Assembly: GCF_019458025.1 (NCBI RefSeq) | Contig: NZ_JAHZUY010000003.1 | Location: 62,001-126,000 of the forward strand | Reading direction: 5' to 3' | From: Caldovatus aquaticus | Lineage (GTDB): Bacteria > Pseudomonadota > Alphaproteobacteria > Acetobacterales > Acetobacteraceae | DNA: 64,000 bases | In this document: one piece after another, positions 46,475-56,367 of the stretch | Numbering within the stretch: the stretch's first letter is position 1 | Layout of the letters: each line of letters starts with the position of its first letter | Made by a program: the position numbers and the translations under genes | The notes under the pieces: generated by a model | The model's input: only the letters and a program-made list of their open reading frames with translations | The model's database searches: none | Told to the model about the DNA's origin: nothing

Positions 46475-46851
46475 GGTGAGCACGCGCCCGATCAAAACGT
46501 CTTCACGGTAACCATATTGAGAGCGCATGCGTTGCGAGGACCGGGCAGAGCGAATCCTAGCCTTAACCTCTGTTAGGGACGCGCGGCTGGGCATCGGGGA
46601 TCGGGCGCGTCGTTGGTAGCGTGTGCTGTATCGTCTCGGGAAGGCCGTGCGGCTGTTATTGTTGCGGCGGCTCCGGAGACGGTGCGCAGGGCTGGGTGCT
46701 GCGAGCCGGGCGACACGGCCTGCGGGCCGGACGGTGCAGACCGGAGGCAGTCGCGCGCGACCGGGCCCGCGAAGTGGCGCCACCGGCAGCAGGAGGGCGT
46801 TGCCGCGTCGGACGACCCTCGTCCCGCTTTCCTGCGCCACGGGAGGGGATC
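46475..46851 (+). other. Intergenic region upstream of MmgE/PrpD gene
   Basis: About 375 bases without a supportable gene. It must contain the promoter of the rightward gene at 46852; no clear consensus seen. A CCTTAAC/GTTAGGG imperfect inverted repeat lies near 46560-46577. Confidence 0.4.
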
Positions 46852-48222
46852 ATGGAGAGGGCCAGGCAGGATCCGGCCGCCTTCGCCGGGCAGATGCTCG
46901 GCGACTTCGTCGCGCGGTTCCCGCCGCAGGAGGTGCCCGCCGCGTTGCGGCACGAGGCGAAGCGGGCGCTGCTCAACGTCTTCGGCTGCGCCCTCGCCGT
47001 CGCGCGCGACCCGGCGGTGGACGCGGCGGTGCGGGTCCTGCGGCCCCTCTCCGGACCCGGCGCGGCGACGGCGATCGGCCGGCCGGAGCGGCTCGATCCG
47101 ATGGCGGCCTCCTTCGTGAACGCGATGGCGGCGAACCTCCTGGACTACGACGACACGCACCTCGACACGGTCATCCACCCGACCGCCCCCGTCGCCCCGC
47201 CCGTGCTGGCGCTCGCCGAGGCGCGCGGCCTCTCCGGCGCGGCGGCGCTGCACGCCTTCCTGCTCGGCGCGGAGGTCGCGTGCCGGCTCGGCAACGCCGT
47301 CTCGCCCGGCCACTACGCGCGCGGCTGGCACATCACCGCGACCTGCGGCGTGTTCGGCGCGGCGGCGGCGTGCGCGCGGCTGCTCGGCCTGAGCGGGGCG
47401 CAGAGCTGGAGCGCGCTCGGCATCGCGGCGAGCCAAGCCGCGGGCGTGGTCGAGAGCCTGCCGAGCGCGGCGAAGAATGTCGGCGTCGGCAACGCGGCGC
47501 GCAACGGGCTGTTCGCGGCCCTTCTCGCGCAGCAGGGCTACGCGGCGGCGCCGGCCGCGATCGAGGGGCCGCTCGGCTGGGCGCGCGCGGCCGGCGATGA
47601 GCCGCGCCTCGCCGCCCTCGGCGACGGCCTGGGCGAGCGCTGGGAGTTCGGCAAGAACACCTACAAGCCCTACCCCTGCGGCATCGTCCTGCATCCGGTG
47701 ATAGACGCCTGCCTCGCGCTGCGCGCGGCGCACGGGCTCGCGCCCGATGCCGTCGCCGGAGTGCGGGTGCGGGGCCATCCGCTGCTGCTCGCCCGGGGCG
47801 ACCGGGCGGTGGAGAACGAGCGCGACGCCCGCGTCAGCATCCATCACAGCGTCGCCGTCGCGCTCGTCCTGGGCGCGGCCGGCGTGCGCGAGTTCTCGCC
47901 GGCGGCGGTCGCCGACCCGGCGATCGCGGCGTTCCGCGCCAAGGTGCGGGCTGAGGCTGACGATTCCCTGCCCGTCGGCGCCGCCGCCGTCACCGTCGAG
48001 ACGACCGGGGGCGCGGCGCTGCAGGCGGTCGTGACGCACGCCCGGGGCAGCCGCGAGCGGCCGCTGTCGGACCGCGAGCTCGAGGCGAAGTTCGAGGAGA
48101 ACGCGCGCCTCGGCGGCTTCGGGGGACGCGACGTCGCGCGCCTGATCGCGCAGGTCTGGCGGCTCGACGAGGCGGACAGCGTGCGCCCGCTGCTGCGCGC
48201 GCTGTCGGCGCCGCGGTCCTGA
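46852..48222 (+). CDS. MmgE/PrpD family protein
   Basis: A 456-residue protein of the MmgE/PrpD (2-methylcitrate dehydratase-like) family. Family signatures: 'AANLLDYDDTH', 'IHPTAPVAPPVLALAE', 'GWHITATCGVFGAAAA', 'AGVVESLPSAAKNVGVGNAARNG', 'KPYPCGIVLHPVIDA' and 'SIHHSVAVALV'. Members dehydrate 2-methylcitrate or related acids, or isomerise other small acids. No prp genes nearby, so the substrate is open. GGGAGG precedes the ATG. Confidence 0.9.
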   Translation: MERARQDPAAFAGQMLGDFVARFPPQEVPAALRHEAKRALLNVFGCALAVARDPAVDAAVRVLRPLSGPGAATAIGRPERLDPMAASFVNAMAANLLDYDDTHLDTVIHPTAPVAPPVLALAEARGLSGAAALHAFLLGAEVACRLGNAVSPGHYARGWHITATCGVFGAAAACARLLGLSGAQSWSALGIAASQAAGVVESLPSAAKNVGVGNAARNGLFAALLAQQGYAAAPAAIEGPLGWARAAGDEPRLAALGDGLGERWEFGKNTYKPYPCGIVLHPVIDACLALRAAHGLAPDAVAGVRVRGHPLLLARGDRAVENERDARVSIHHSVAVALVLGAAGVREFSPAAVADPAIAAFRAKVRAEADDSLPVGAAAVTVETTGGAALQAVVTHARGSRERPLSDRELEAKFEENARLGGFGGRDVARLIAQVWRLDEADSVRPLLRALSAPRS

Positions 48223-48333
48223 GACGCGCCGCTGGAGCGGGACGCCGGAGCGCATCCCGGGCCGCGGCACCGGCCGCTCCGGGCCGCGGTGTCCGGCGTC
48301 CCGCCCCCCGAAAGGCCAGGCGGGGCGCGCCCC

Positions 48334-49248
48334 TCAATCGGCGGCGACCGCGTTGCGCAGGCGGCCGATGCCCTCGATCTCGAGCTCCATCACGTCGCCC
48401 GGCCTGAGCGTGCGCGGCGGCTGCATGGCGTAGCCCACCCCCTCCGGGGTGCCGGTGAGGATCACGTCCCCCGGCCGCAGCGTGAAGCCCGCCGAGAGCT
48501 GGTGGATGATCTCCTTCACGTCGAAGATCATCTTGCTGGTTCGGCTGTCCTGCCGCTTCTCGCCGTTCACCCAGAGCCGGATGGCGAGGTCGGAGGCGTC
48601 GAGATCCTCGGCCGGCACGATGCAGGGGCCGAGCGGGCAGGAACGGTCGAGCGACTTGCCCTTGAACCACTGCCCGTGCCGCCGCTGCAGGTCGCGCCCG
48701 GTCACGTCGTTGCCGATGGTGTAGCCGAAGACGTGGTCGAGCGCGCGCTCGCGCGGGATGTCGCGGCCCTCCTTGCCGATCACGACCGCCAGCTCGACCT
48801 CGTAGTCGAGCCACTGCGTCACCCCGGCGTGCGCCGGCACCGTCTCCTCCGGGCCGATCACGCATTCGGGGGCCTTGGTGAAGAACTGCGGGTATTTCGG
48901 CACCTCGCTCTGGGTGATGCCGCGGGTGCGGTCGCCCTCCGCCACGTGCTCCATGTAGTTGCGGCCGACGCAGAACACGTTGCGGCGCGGGCGCGGGATC
49001 GGCGCCCGCAGCGTGACCGCGGCGCGATCGAGCAGGAAGGCGGCGGGCGCCTCGGCGAGCAGCGCGCGCGCCGCGGCGAGCGCCGGCGATCCGGCCTCGA
49101 TCAGCGCCAGCATGTCCTCCGCCGCGGCGGCGTGCGCGCCGCCGGCCCAGGCGGCGGCGAGGTCGAGGACCTTGTCCTCCCCGGCCAGGGCGCCGACGCG
49201 CGCGCCCTTGCGGTCGGCGAAGGTGATCAGCTTGAGCGCGGCGGCCAT
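48334..49248 (-). CDS. Fumarylacetoacetate hydrolase-family protein
   Basis: A 304-residue protein of the FAH superfamily (2-keto-4-pentenoate hydratase / acylpyruvase type). 'VFCVGRNYMEHVAE' opens the catalytic domain, metal ligands lie in 'QWLDYEVELAVVIGKEGRDIP' (Glu, Glu) and 'GYTIGNDVTGRDLQ' (Asp), and 'GDVILTGTPEGVGYAM' follows. It cleaves C-C bonds in a 1,3-diketo acid or decarboxylates/hydrates one. It is the FahD/MhpD-like short type, not the 420-residue tyrosine-pathway enzyme. Confidence 0.9.
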   Translation of the reverse strand: MAAALKLITFADRKGARVGALAGEDKVLDLAAAWAGGAHAAAAEDMLALIEAGSPALAAARALLAEAPAAFLLDRAAVTLRAPIPRPRRNVFCVGRNYMEHVAEGDRTRGITQSEVPKYPQFFTKAPECVIGPEETVPAHAGVTQWLDYEVELAVVIGKEGRDIPRERALDHVFGYTIGNDVTGRDLQRRHGQWFKGKSLDRSCPLGPCIVPAEDLDASDLAIRLWVNGEKRQDSRTSKMIFDVKEIIHQLSAGFTLRPGDVILTGTPEGVGYAMQPPRTLRPGDVMELEIEGIGRLRNAVAAD

Positions 49249-49339
49249 GCGCGGTTCCCCCGTTGCGAGCGATCGCTCGGCGCAGAGCAGCGCGGACCGG
49301 GCCGCCTGGCAAGACCCCGGCCCGGAGGGGCGACGACGG

Positions 49340-50357
49340 CTATACGCCGTCCAGCGCGAACAGCAGCAGCAGCGTCCGCTGCAGCGGGCTCTCGTTGTCG
49401 TCGCTGACGAGCGCGACGAGGGTCCGTCCGCCGATCCGCGCCGCCGCGACGCCTTCCCAGTTGTCGGTCGGCAGCGGCGGCTCCAGGCGCAGCAGCGCCT
49501 CGCCCTCGAGCACCGTCTCGGGATGCGGGGCGGCCAGCGCGGCGGCCGGGATGCGCACGAGCCGGCCGCGGAAGCCGTCGAGGAGGGAGAAGCTCCGCTC
49601 CAGCACCAGCGCCCCGCCATCGGGCAGCGGCGCGGCGTCGGCGGGGTCCAGCTCCGACGCGCCGGGGCGGTAGGCGAGGGGGGTCCAGTGGCCCGGCGCG
49701 CCGATCCAGGCGCGCCGCAGCGCCGGTGCCCCGGGCGGCGCCAGGCCCTCGGCCACGGCGAGCCAGCGCCCGTCGGCGAGGACCGCCAGCGCCTCCAGCC
49801 CGGCATTGCGCGGCGCGCGCTCGAGCCCCGGCGGGGCCGCGACGTAGCCGCCGGGGCCATCGAGCCCGCGGGGATAGGCGCGGATGCGGTGCCAGCGCTC
49901 GAAGGCGACCAGCCAGGTGCCGTCCGCGAGGCGCGCCAGCGCTTCGGCGTCGGCGGCGTAGCCGCGCGGCAGGGGCGCGCCGCTGCCGTCGCGCAGCCGG
50001 CCGGTGCGCAGCCCGTCGAGGCCGAGCGGCGCGCCATCCTCGCCCAGCACCAGCCGCGCGGTGAGGTGGCGGCCGAGGTCGCTGACCGCGGTCAGCTGCA
50101 GCGCCGCGTCGAGATGCAGGCCCGAGAGCCCGCCGAAGCCGATCGCCGCGGTGTCGAGCGCGAGCGCGCCGAGCGGACGCAGGGCGCCGGCGCTGTATGC
50201 CGCCGGGGGCAGGGCGATGGGCGCGGCAGGGGCGCGCCCCGGGCCCGCCTCGGCCGCGCCAAGCGAGGGGCGGGCGAGGCCGGCGGCGAGGGCGAGGCAG
50301 AAGGCGCGCCGCCCCGGACCGCCGACCGGCCGGCGCGCCTGCGCCGGCGGCGTCAGG
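49340..50357 (-). CDS. Phytase-like esterase, start codon unclear
   Basis: About 338 residues with a Tat/Sec-like leader ('[20 protein letters not shown]'). The rest is the 'esterase-like activity of phytase' beta-propeller: '[29 protein letters not shown]', '[23 protein letters not shown]', '[17 protein letters not shown]', '[16 protein letters not shown]'. No ATG, GTG or TTG is in frame before the leader; a CTG overlapping the cobT stop (CTGA) is the only coupled candidate. Function of such secreted proteins is mostly unknown. Confidence 0.75.
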
Positions 50358-52230
50358 CGAGCAGCGGCGCGCGCTCGGCCGCGGCGCGGTGCCAGGCCTC
50401 GGCGGCGTCCTCGTCGAACAGCTCGGCGAGCTTCTTCATCATCGTCCCGCCCAGCTCCTCGGCGTCCACGATGGTGACGGCCCGGCGGTAGTAGCGCGTG
50501 ACGTCGTGGCCGATGCCGATCGCGATCAGCTCGACCAGGCCGCGGCTCTCGATGTCGTGGATCACCTTGCGCAGGTGGCGTTCGAGATAGTTGCCGGGGT
50601 TGACGCTGAGGGTCGAATCGTCCACCGGCGCGCCGTCGGAGATCACCATCAGGATGCGCCGGTGCTCGGGCCGGAGGAGCAGGCGCTTGTAGGCCCATTC
50701 CAGCGCCTCGCCGTCGATGTTCTCCTTGAGCAGCCCCTCGCGCAGCATCAGGCCGAGATTCTTGCGCGCGCGCCGCCAGGGCGCGTCGGCGGCCTTGTAG
50801 ATGACGTGGCGCAGGTCGTTCAGCCGCCCGGGGTTGCGCGGCTTGCCGTCCTGCACCCACTTCTCGCGGCTCTGCCCGCCCTTCCAGGCGCGGGTGGTGA
50901 AGCCGAGGATCTCGACCTTCACCCCGCAGCGCTCGAGCGTGCGCGCGAGGATGTCGGAGCACATCGCCGCCACCGTGATCGGCCGGCCGCGCATCGAGCC
51001 GGAGTTGTCGATCAGCAGCGTCACCACGGTGTCGCGGAACTCGGCCTCGCGCTCGCGCTTGTAGGAGAGCGAGTGGAGCGGATTCGCCACCACGCGGGCG
51101 AGCCGCGAGACGTCGAGCAGCCCCTCCTCCAGGTCGAACTCCCAGGCGCGCTGCTGCTGCGCCAGCAGCCGGCGCTGCAGCCGGTTGGCGAGCTTCGAGA
51201 CGACTCCCTGCAGGTGCGAGAGCTGCTGGTCGAGCTGCTGGCGCAGCCGCGCCAGCTCCTCGGGATCGCACAGCTCGTCGGCGGCGATCTCCTCGTCGAA
51301 CTGGCGCGTGTAGGCGCGATAGAGGGTGGAATCGTCCGCCTGCGGCGCCTCGCGGCGCTGCTGCGGGCCGCCGGGCCGCTCGTCGCCGTCGGCGGCGGCG
51401 CCCTCCTCCTCCCCTTCCTGCGCCTCGTCCTCGGCCGCCTCGCCCTGCATCGCCTCGGGCTGGGCGCCGAGCATCTGTTCGCTGTCCTGCGCCCGGCTCT
51501 CGCCCTCGGCGGACTGGTCCTGCTGGGGCGAGGACTCCCCGCCCTCCTCGCCTTCTTCCTGGTCCTCCGCCTCGGCCTCGACCTCGGCCTCGGCGAGGTC
51601 GAGCGCGGCGAGCAGCTTGCGGGCGGCGCGCGCGTAGCGCTCCTGGTCGTCCTGGTGGCGCGCCATCTCGTCGAGTGCGGCCTCGGCCTCCGCGCCGAGC
51701 GTGTCGCGCCAGAGGTCGAGCACGCGATGCGCCGCCGCCGGCGCCGGCTCGCCGGAGAGCCGCTCGCGCGCGAGCAGCGCCAGCGCCGCGGGCAGCGGCA
51801 GCTGGTCCTTGCGCGTCATGCGGTCGTAGCCCTCGGCCTCGCACTCCTCGGCGAGGCGGGCGCGGAGGTTGGCTGCGACGCCGGCCATGTGGCGCGCGCC
51901 GACCGTCTCGACGCGCACCTGCTCGAGCGCGTCGAACACCTCTCGCGCCTCGCGCCGCTGCGGGGTGCGGGCGGCGTGCAGCGCCTCGTCGTGGTGGCGC
52001 AGGCGCAGCGCCGCGGCGTCGGCGGCGCCGCGCAGCCTGGCGATCTCGCCCGGCGGCAGGGCGCGGGTCGGCAGCGGCAGGCGTACGCGCTTGCCGGCCA
52101 CGCCGGCGGGGCCGGGCTGGAACGCCACCTGCACCTCGGGGCCGGCGTGCGCGAGCGCGCGCAGCACGCCGGCGGTGGCGCGCTTGAACTCCTCCTGGCG
52201 CGAGAGCTGGTCCTTGGCGGTGCTGCTCAT
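50353..52230 (-). CDS. cobT: Cobaltochelatase subunit CobT
   Basis: A 625-residue protein. The N-terminal helical part is followed by a long Glu/Gln/Ala/Asp-rich acidic linker (about 215-300). The C-terminal von Willebrand A-like domain has the metal site DNSGSMRG and '[13 protein letters not shown]'. CobT and CobS form the AAA+ chaperone complex that helps CobN insert cobalt into hydrogenobyrinic acid diamide in aerobic B12 synthesis. CobN is not in the window. Confidence 0.95.
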   Translation of the reverse strand: MSSTAKDQLSRQEEFKRATAGVLRALAHAGPEVQVAFQPGPAGVAGKRVRLPLPTRALPPGEIARLRGAADAAALRLRHHDEALHAARTPQRREAREVFDALEQVRVETVGARHMAGVAANLRARLAEECEAEGYDRMTRKDQLPLPAALALLARERLSGEPAPAAAHRVLDLWRDTLGAEAEAALDEMARHQDDQERYARAARKLLAALDLAEAEVEAEAEDQEEGEEGGESSPQQDQSAEGESRAQDSEQMLGAQPEAMQGEAAEDEAQEGEEEGAAADGDERPGGPQQRREAPQADDSTLYRAYTRQFDEEIAADELCDPEELARLRQQLDQQLSHLQGVVSKLANRLQRRLLAQQQRAWEFDLEEGLLDVSRLARVVANPLHSLSYKREREAEFRDTVVTLLIDNSGSMRGRPITVAAMCSDILARTLERCGVKVEILGFTTRAWKGGQSREKWVQDGKPRNPGRLNDLRHVIYKAADAPWRRARKNLGLMLREGLLKENIDGEALEWAYKRLLLRPEHRRILMVISDGAPVDDSTLSVNPGNYLERHLRKVIHDIESRGLVELIAIGIGHDVTRYYRRAVTIVDAEELGGTMMKKLAELFDEDAAEAWHRAAAERAPLLA

Positions 52231-52237
52231 GGCGAGG

Positions 52238-53248
52238 CTAGCTGGCCCTGCGCAGCAGCGACCCGGTCGGCAGCTCCTCGTTGAAGCAGCGCTGGTAGTA
52301 CTCGGCCACGGTCTGCCGCTCCGCCTCGTCGCACTTGTTGAGGAAGGTGAGGCGGAAGGCGAAGCCGACGTCGCCGAAGATGCGCGCGTTCTCGGCCCAG
52401 GTGATGACGGTGCGCGGGGACATCACCGTGCTGATGTCGCCGGCGATGAATCCCGCCCGCGTCAGGTCGGCGAGCGCCACCATCGCCTCGATCCGCTTGC
52501 GCTGCCGCGCGTCGGCGGGATCCACGCCGAGCTTCGCCATCACGATCTCCACCTCCTGCTGGTGGGGGAGGTAGTTGAGCGTGGCGACGATGTTCCAGCG
52601 GTCCATCTGGCCCTGGTTGATCTGCTGCGTGCCGTGGTAGAGGCCGGTGGTGTCGCCGAGGCCCACCGTGTTCGCGGTGGCGAACAGGCGGAAGGCCGGG
52701 TGCGGCCGGATCACGCGGTTCTGGTCGAGCAGCGTCAGCTTGCCCTCGACCTCCAGCACGCGCTGGATGACGAACATCACGTCCGGGCGGCCGGCGTCGT
52801 ACTCGTCGAACACCAGGGCGCAGGGGTGCTGCAGCGCCCAGGGCAGGATGCCCTCGCGGAACTCGGTGACCTGCTTGCCCTCCTTCAGCACGATCGCGTC
52901 CTTGCCGATCAGGTCGATGCGGCTGATGTGGCTGTCGAGGTTGACCCGGATGCAGGGCCAGTTGAGCCGCGCCGCCACCTGCTCGATGTGGGTGGACTTG
53001 CCGGTGCCGTGGTAGCCCTGGATCATCACGCGCCGGTTGAAGGCGAAGCCGGCGAGGATGGCGAGGGTCGTCTCCCTGTCGAAGCGGTAGGCGGGGTCAA
53101 TGTCCGGGACGTGCTCGGTGCGGGTCGAGAAGGCCGGCACCTCCATGTCCGTGTCGAGGCCGAACACCTCGCGCGCCTTCACCCGCAGGTCCGGCATGTC
53201 GATCGCCGAGGTCGGGCGGATATCGGCGAGGGCGGTGACCTTGTTCAT
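52238..53248 (-). CDS. cobS: Cobaltochelatase subunit CobS
   Basis: A 336-residue AAA+ ATPase. '[52 protein letters not shown]' contains the Walker A motif, '[22 protein letters not shown]' the Walker B motif, and sensor residues follow. It works with CobT, whose gene starts 7 bases downstream. Confidence 0.96.
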   Translation of the reverse strand: MNKVTALADIRPTSAIDMPDLRVKAREVFGLDTDMEVPAFSTRTEHVPDIDPAYRFDRETTLAILAGFAFNRRVMIQGYHGTGKSTHIEQVAARLNWPCIRVNLDSHISRIDLIGKDAIVLKEGKQVTEFREGILPWALQHPCALVFDEYDAGRPDVMFVIQRVLEVEGKLTLLDQNRVIRPHPAFRLFATANTVGLGDTTGLYHGTQQINQGQMDRWNIVATLNYLPHQQEVEIVMAKLGVDPADARQRKRIEAMVALADLTRAGFIAGDISTVMSPRTVITWAENARIFGDVGFAFRLTFLNKCDEAERQTVAEYYQRCFNEELPTGSLLRRAS

Positions 53249-53305
53249 CGTGCGTCCGTCGGGTCCTGCTGTTGCGCGAAATCTAGGGCGGCACCGCGGG
53301 GCCTG

Positions 53306-53959
53306 CTAGCCGGCGGTGGCGCCCTGCGGGGCCGGAGGCGTGGCGCCGTGGGCCGCCGCGCGCGCCGCCGGCGGGGCGGGGCGCCGCGGGGCCAGCTTGG
53401 CGCGCAGCAGGCTGTAGGCGCGATTGATGTCCTTCAGCCGGTCCTCGGCCGAACGGTCGCCGCCATTCGAATCGGGATGGTAGCGCTTGGCCAGCTCCTT
53501 GTACCGCGCCCGGAGCTCCTCCTGCCCGACCGGCCAGCCGAGGCCGAGAACGCCGAGCGCGGCCCGCAGTTCGGGCGGCGCCTCGTCGGTGCGTCGGGAC
53601 CGCGGCGGCGGCTTCGGCCCGCCCTCGAGCACGCCGAGAGGATCGCGCAGGTATTCCGCGGGGTCGAGCGCGCTGCGGCCGAGCCGGCCGAGCGGCCAGG
53701 TCGGGCGCTGCCAGCCGGCGTCGTCGCGCAGGTGGCGCTCGATCTCCTCCGGGCTCATGCCGCGGAAGTAGTCCCAGGCGGCGTTGTACTCCCGCACGTG
53801 CTGCAGGCAGAACCAGTAGTAGTCGCGCAGCCGGGTGCGGTCGCGCGGCGCCCGGTACTCGCCCGCCGCGCCGCAGCCCGGCGCGTCGCAGGCGCGCGCG
53901 GCGAGCGGCTCGGTGTCGGTCAGGGTGAAGCGGGGGCGCGCGGCGCCACGGCGGGTCAT
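53306..53959 (-). CDS. J-domain protein
   Basis: A 217-residue protein with a C-terminal J domain ('GWPVGQEELRARYKELAKRYHPDSNGGDRSAEDRLKDINRAYSLLRAKL', with the HPD motif). The N-terminal 120 residues contain 'CDAPGCGAAGEYRAP' and 'YWFCLQHVREYNAAWDYFRGM', features of the short DnaJ-like proteins encoded next to cobS in alphaproteobacteria. It probably stimulates a DnaK-type chaperone. Divergent from bolA. Confidence 0.9.
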   Translation of the reverse strand: MTRRGAARPRFTLTDTEPLAARACDAPGCGAAGEYRAPRDRTRLRDYYWFCLQHVREYNAAWDYFRGMSPEEIERHLRDDAGWQRPTWPLGRLGRSALDPAEYLRDPLGVLEGGPKPPPRSRRTDEAPPELRAALGVLGLGWPVGQEELRARYKELAKRYHPDSNGGDRSAEDRLKDINRAYSLLRAKLAPRRPAPPAARAAAHGATPPAPQGATAG

Positions 53960-54045
53960 TGGCGGTTTATGGGCGTCCCCCGCCCGATCCGCAAGCGGCT
54001 CAGACCCCTTGCATTCGCAGGGCGCGGGCCGGAATTGCGCATGTC

Positions 54046-54399
54046 ATGACCGCACCCCCCGCACCGCTCGGCCCGGCGCGCGCCGAGCGCATCCGCGCCG
54101 CTCTCGCCGCCGCCTTCCCGGGCGCCGCGATCGCCGTCCTCGACGACAGCCATCGCCATGCCGGCCATGCCGGCGCGCGGCCGGAGGGCGAGACGCACTA
54201 CACGGTCCGGGTCGTCGCGCCGGGCTTCGCCGGGCTGTCGCGCGTCGAGCGCAGCCGGCGCGTCCATGCCGTGCTCGCGGCGGAGTTCGGGACCGGACTG
54301 CACGCCTTGTCGCTGCGGCTGCTGACGCCGGAGGAAGCGGCGGGCGGGGACGCGGCGGAGACGCGGCGCGGCGCCGGGCCCCGCCGGCCGTCGCCCTGA
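54046..54399 (+). CDS. bolA: BolA-family protein
   Basis: A 117-residue BolA protein: 'ERIRAALAAAFPGAAIAVLDDSHRHAGHAGARPEGETHYTVRVVAPGFAGLSRVERSRRVHAVLAAEF'. The His in 'DDSHRHAGH' and the invariant 'H' in 'ETHY' region and 'RVERHR'-type site suit binding a [2Fe-2S] cluster with a monothiol glutaredoxin. The last 20 residues are an unstructured tail. Confidence 0.9.
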   Translation: MTAPPAPLGPARAERIRAALAAAFPGAAIAVLDDSHRHAGHAGARPEGETHYTVRVVAPGFAGLSRVERSRRVHAVLAAEFGTGLHALSLRLLTPEEAAGGDAAETRRGAGPRRPSP

Positions 54400-54641
54400 C
54401 CGGCAGCAGGCCGGGCCTTCGCCGCCGCAGGCCGCGAACGGCCGGTCGCCGACACGGGACTTGCCGGGCCGCCCGACCCGTCGCGAACGGTCGCGGCGCT
54501 TGTCCTGGCCGTCGCGGGGCCCGGGAGGGGCGCATCCGCCCCGCGCGCCGGCCGCGGGCCCGCACGGGGCGGCCTGCCGCCGGGCGAGGGGGACCGAGGA
54601 GGGCGGCCGGATCGGATCCGGTCCCGGGCGAAACGTCCTTG

Positions 54642-54684
54642 TGCACCGTCCGGACGGTCTTGATCCGACCGTCCGGACGGTGCA
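54642..54684. promoter_or_regulatory. Double-palindrome TetR operator
   Basis: Two copies of the 14-bp palindrome ACCGTCCGGACGGT, at 54645-54658 and 54668-54681. They are arranged within a larger perfect inverted repeat (18-bp arms, 54642-54659 and 54667-54684) with a 7-base spacer. It ends 10 bases before the TetR start codon, so binding would block the promoter of the whole operon. Confidence 0.88.
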
Positions 54685-54694
54685 GTATGTTGGC

Positions 54695-55321
54695 ATGAGC
54701 CGGCCCCCCCTCGCCACAACCCGCCCCGCTACCCTGGCCGCCGCCTCCCCCTCCGGCGCGGCGGCCGACGCCCGCACCCGCATCCTCGACGCCGCCGAGG
54801 CGATCGTGCAGGCGCGCGGCGTGCCCGCGCTGACGCTCGAGGCCGCGGCGCGCGAGGCCGGCGTCTCCAAGGGCGGGCTGCTCTACCACTTCGCCTCCAA
54901 GGAGGCGCTGCTCGCCGCCATGCTGGCCCGGCTCTCCGACTGGTTCCGCGCCGAGTTCGAGACCTGCGTCGCCGCCCAGGCCCCGGGCGCGGGGCGCGTC
55001 GCCCGCGCCATGCTCGCCTGGTCGCTCGGCGAGGACGAGCACGCCTGCAACGAGCGCCACGAGCGCGCCGCCGCGGTGTTCCTAGCCGTCTTCCACCACG
55101 ATCCGGCGATGCTCGACCCGGTGCGCGCCGTCATGGCCGAGATCAAGCGGGCGGCGGCGGCGGACGGGCTGCCGCCGGGCCACGGCCACGCCGTCATGGC
55201 CGCCTGCGACGGCCTGTTCTTCTACCGCATCTTCGGCCTGGTGCGCTTCGACGCGGCCGAGCGCGCGGCGCTGCGCGCCGCTCTCGACGGGCTGGCGACC
55301 CCGGAGGCGCGGGCGCGATGA
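54695..55321 (+). CDS. TetR-family regulator of DevBCA-like exporter
   Basis: A 208-residue repressor. The N-terminal HTH is 'RTRILDAAEAIVQARGVPALTLEAAAREAGVSKGGLLYHFASKEALLAAML', and the C-terminal ligand domain has 'DGLFFYRIFGLVRFD'. First gene of the operon, overlapping the membrane-fusion gene (ATGA). The double operator just upstream implies autorepression, relieved by an unknown export substrate. Confidence 0.93.
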   Translation: MSRPPLATTRPATLAAASPSGAAADARTRILDAAEAIVQARGVPALTLEAAAREAGVSKGGLLYHFASKEALLAAMLARLSDWFRAEFETCVAAQAPGAGRVARAMLAWSLGEDEHACNERHERAAAVFLAVFHHDPAMLDPVRAVMAEIKRAAAADGLPPGHGHAVMAACDGLFFYRIFGLVRFDAAERAALRAALDGLATPEARAR

Positions 55322-56367
55322 CGCCACGGCTCCGGCGCGCGCTCCTCGCCGCCGCGGCGTTCGCTCTCGCCGGCGGGGCCCTGCTCGGAGCGCGGCAGGA
55401 AGGGGCGGGGCGCGGCGCCGCACCGGCGGCCGCCGTCGCGGCGCCCCCCGCGCCGGTCGGCGTCGGCGCGCTCGGCCGCGTCGAGCCCGCCTCGCGCATC
55501 CGCCGGCTGACCCAGCCGGGCGGCATGGCCGTCACCCGCCTCGGCGCGCTGTTCGTCGCGGAGGGGGACCAGGTCGCCGCCGGCCAGCTCCTCGCCGAGT
55601 TCGCCGACGCGGCGCAGAAGGACGCCGCGGTGGCGCAGGCCGAGGCGGCGCTCGCCGAGGCCCGCGCGCAGCTCGCCAGGATCCGCGCCGGCGCCCGCCC
55701 GAGCGAGATCGCCGCGCAGCGCGCGCGCATCGAGAGCCTCGCCGCGGCCGAGGAGATCGCCCGCCGCGACGCGGCGCGGACCGAGCGCCTCGTCCCCTCC
55801 GGCGCCGGCGCCGAGGCGGTCGCCGAGCGCAACCGCTTCGCCGCCCGCCGCGCCGCCGCCGAGCGCGCCGAGGCCGAGGCGCAGCTCGAGACCCTGCTGC
55901 GCCCGCGCCCCGAGGACGTGGCGCTGGCCGAAGCGAGGGTCGCGAGCGCCGAGGCGGCGCTCGCCCGCGCGCGGGCGGACGCGGCGCTCGCCCGCGTGTA
56001 CGCGCCCTTCGCCGGCACGGTGCTGCGCATCCACGCGCGCCCCGGCGACCAGGTCGGCGCCGACGGGCTGCTGGAGCTGGCCGACCTCGGCCGCCTCGAC
56101 GTGGTCGCCGACGTCTACGAGACCGACCTGCCGCGGGTGCGGATCGGCGCGCCCGCCGAGGTCGTCGTGCCGGGCGAGGCGCGCCGCTTCGGCGCGACGG
56201 TGCGCGAGATCGGCTGGGTGGTGCGCCGCACCGTCCAGGCCGGCACCGATCCGGTCGCGGCGGTGGACGCGCGCACGGTCGAGGTGCGGCTCGCGCTCGA
56301 CGCCGAGGGCACGGCGGCGCTGGCGCGGCGCTCCAACATGCAGGTGCAGGTGGCGATCCGGCCGTGA
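55318..56367 (+). CDS. ABC exporter membrane-fusion protein (DevB-like)
   Basis: A 349-residue HlyD/DevB-type periplasmic adaptor. Single N-terminal anchor (residues 6-24). A lipoyl half-motif 'LGALFVAEGDQVAAGQLLAEF' is followed by a long Ala/Glu/Arg coiled-coil hairpin (about 95-220) and the second half-motif 'VYAPFAGTVLRIHARPGDQV'. It links the inner-membrane permease to an outer-membrane channel, which must be encoded elsewhere. Confidence 0.9.
   Translation: MTPRLRRALLAAAAFALAGGALLGARQEGAGRGAAPAAAVAAPPAPVGVGALGRVEPASRIRRLTQPGGMAVTRLGALFVAEGDQVAAGQLLAEFADAAQKDAAVAQAEAALAEARAQLARIRAGARPSEIAAQRARIESLAAAEEIARRDAARTERLVPSGAGAEAVAERNRFAARRAAAERAEAEAQLETLLRPRPEDVALAEARVASAEAALARARADAALARVYAPFAGTVLRIHARPGDQVGADGLLELADLGRLDVVADVYETDLPRVRIGAPAEVVVPGEARRFGATVREIGWVVRRTVQAGTDPVAAVDARTVEVRLALDAEGTAALARRSNMQVQVAIRP

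Noticed and set aside
46465-46485. Second sigma-54 promoter before the activator gene
   Set aside because: TTGCA is present on the minus strand but the -24 GG is absent at the right distance. A sigma-70 type promoter overlapping it fits better.
48334-49248. FAH-family gene as the fumarylacetoacetase of the tyrosine pathway
   Set aside because: Length and motifs fit the short acylpyruvase/hydratase type, and it is 21 kb away from phhA and hpd.
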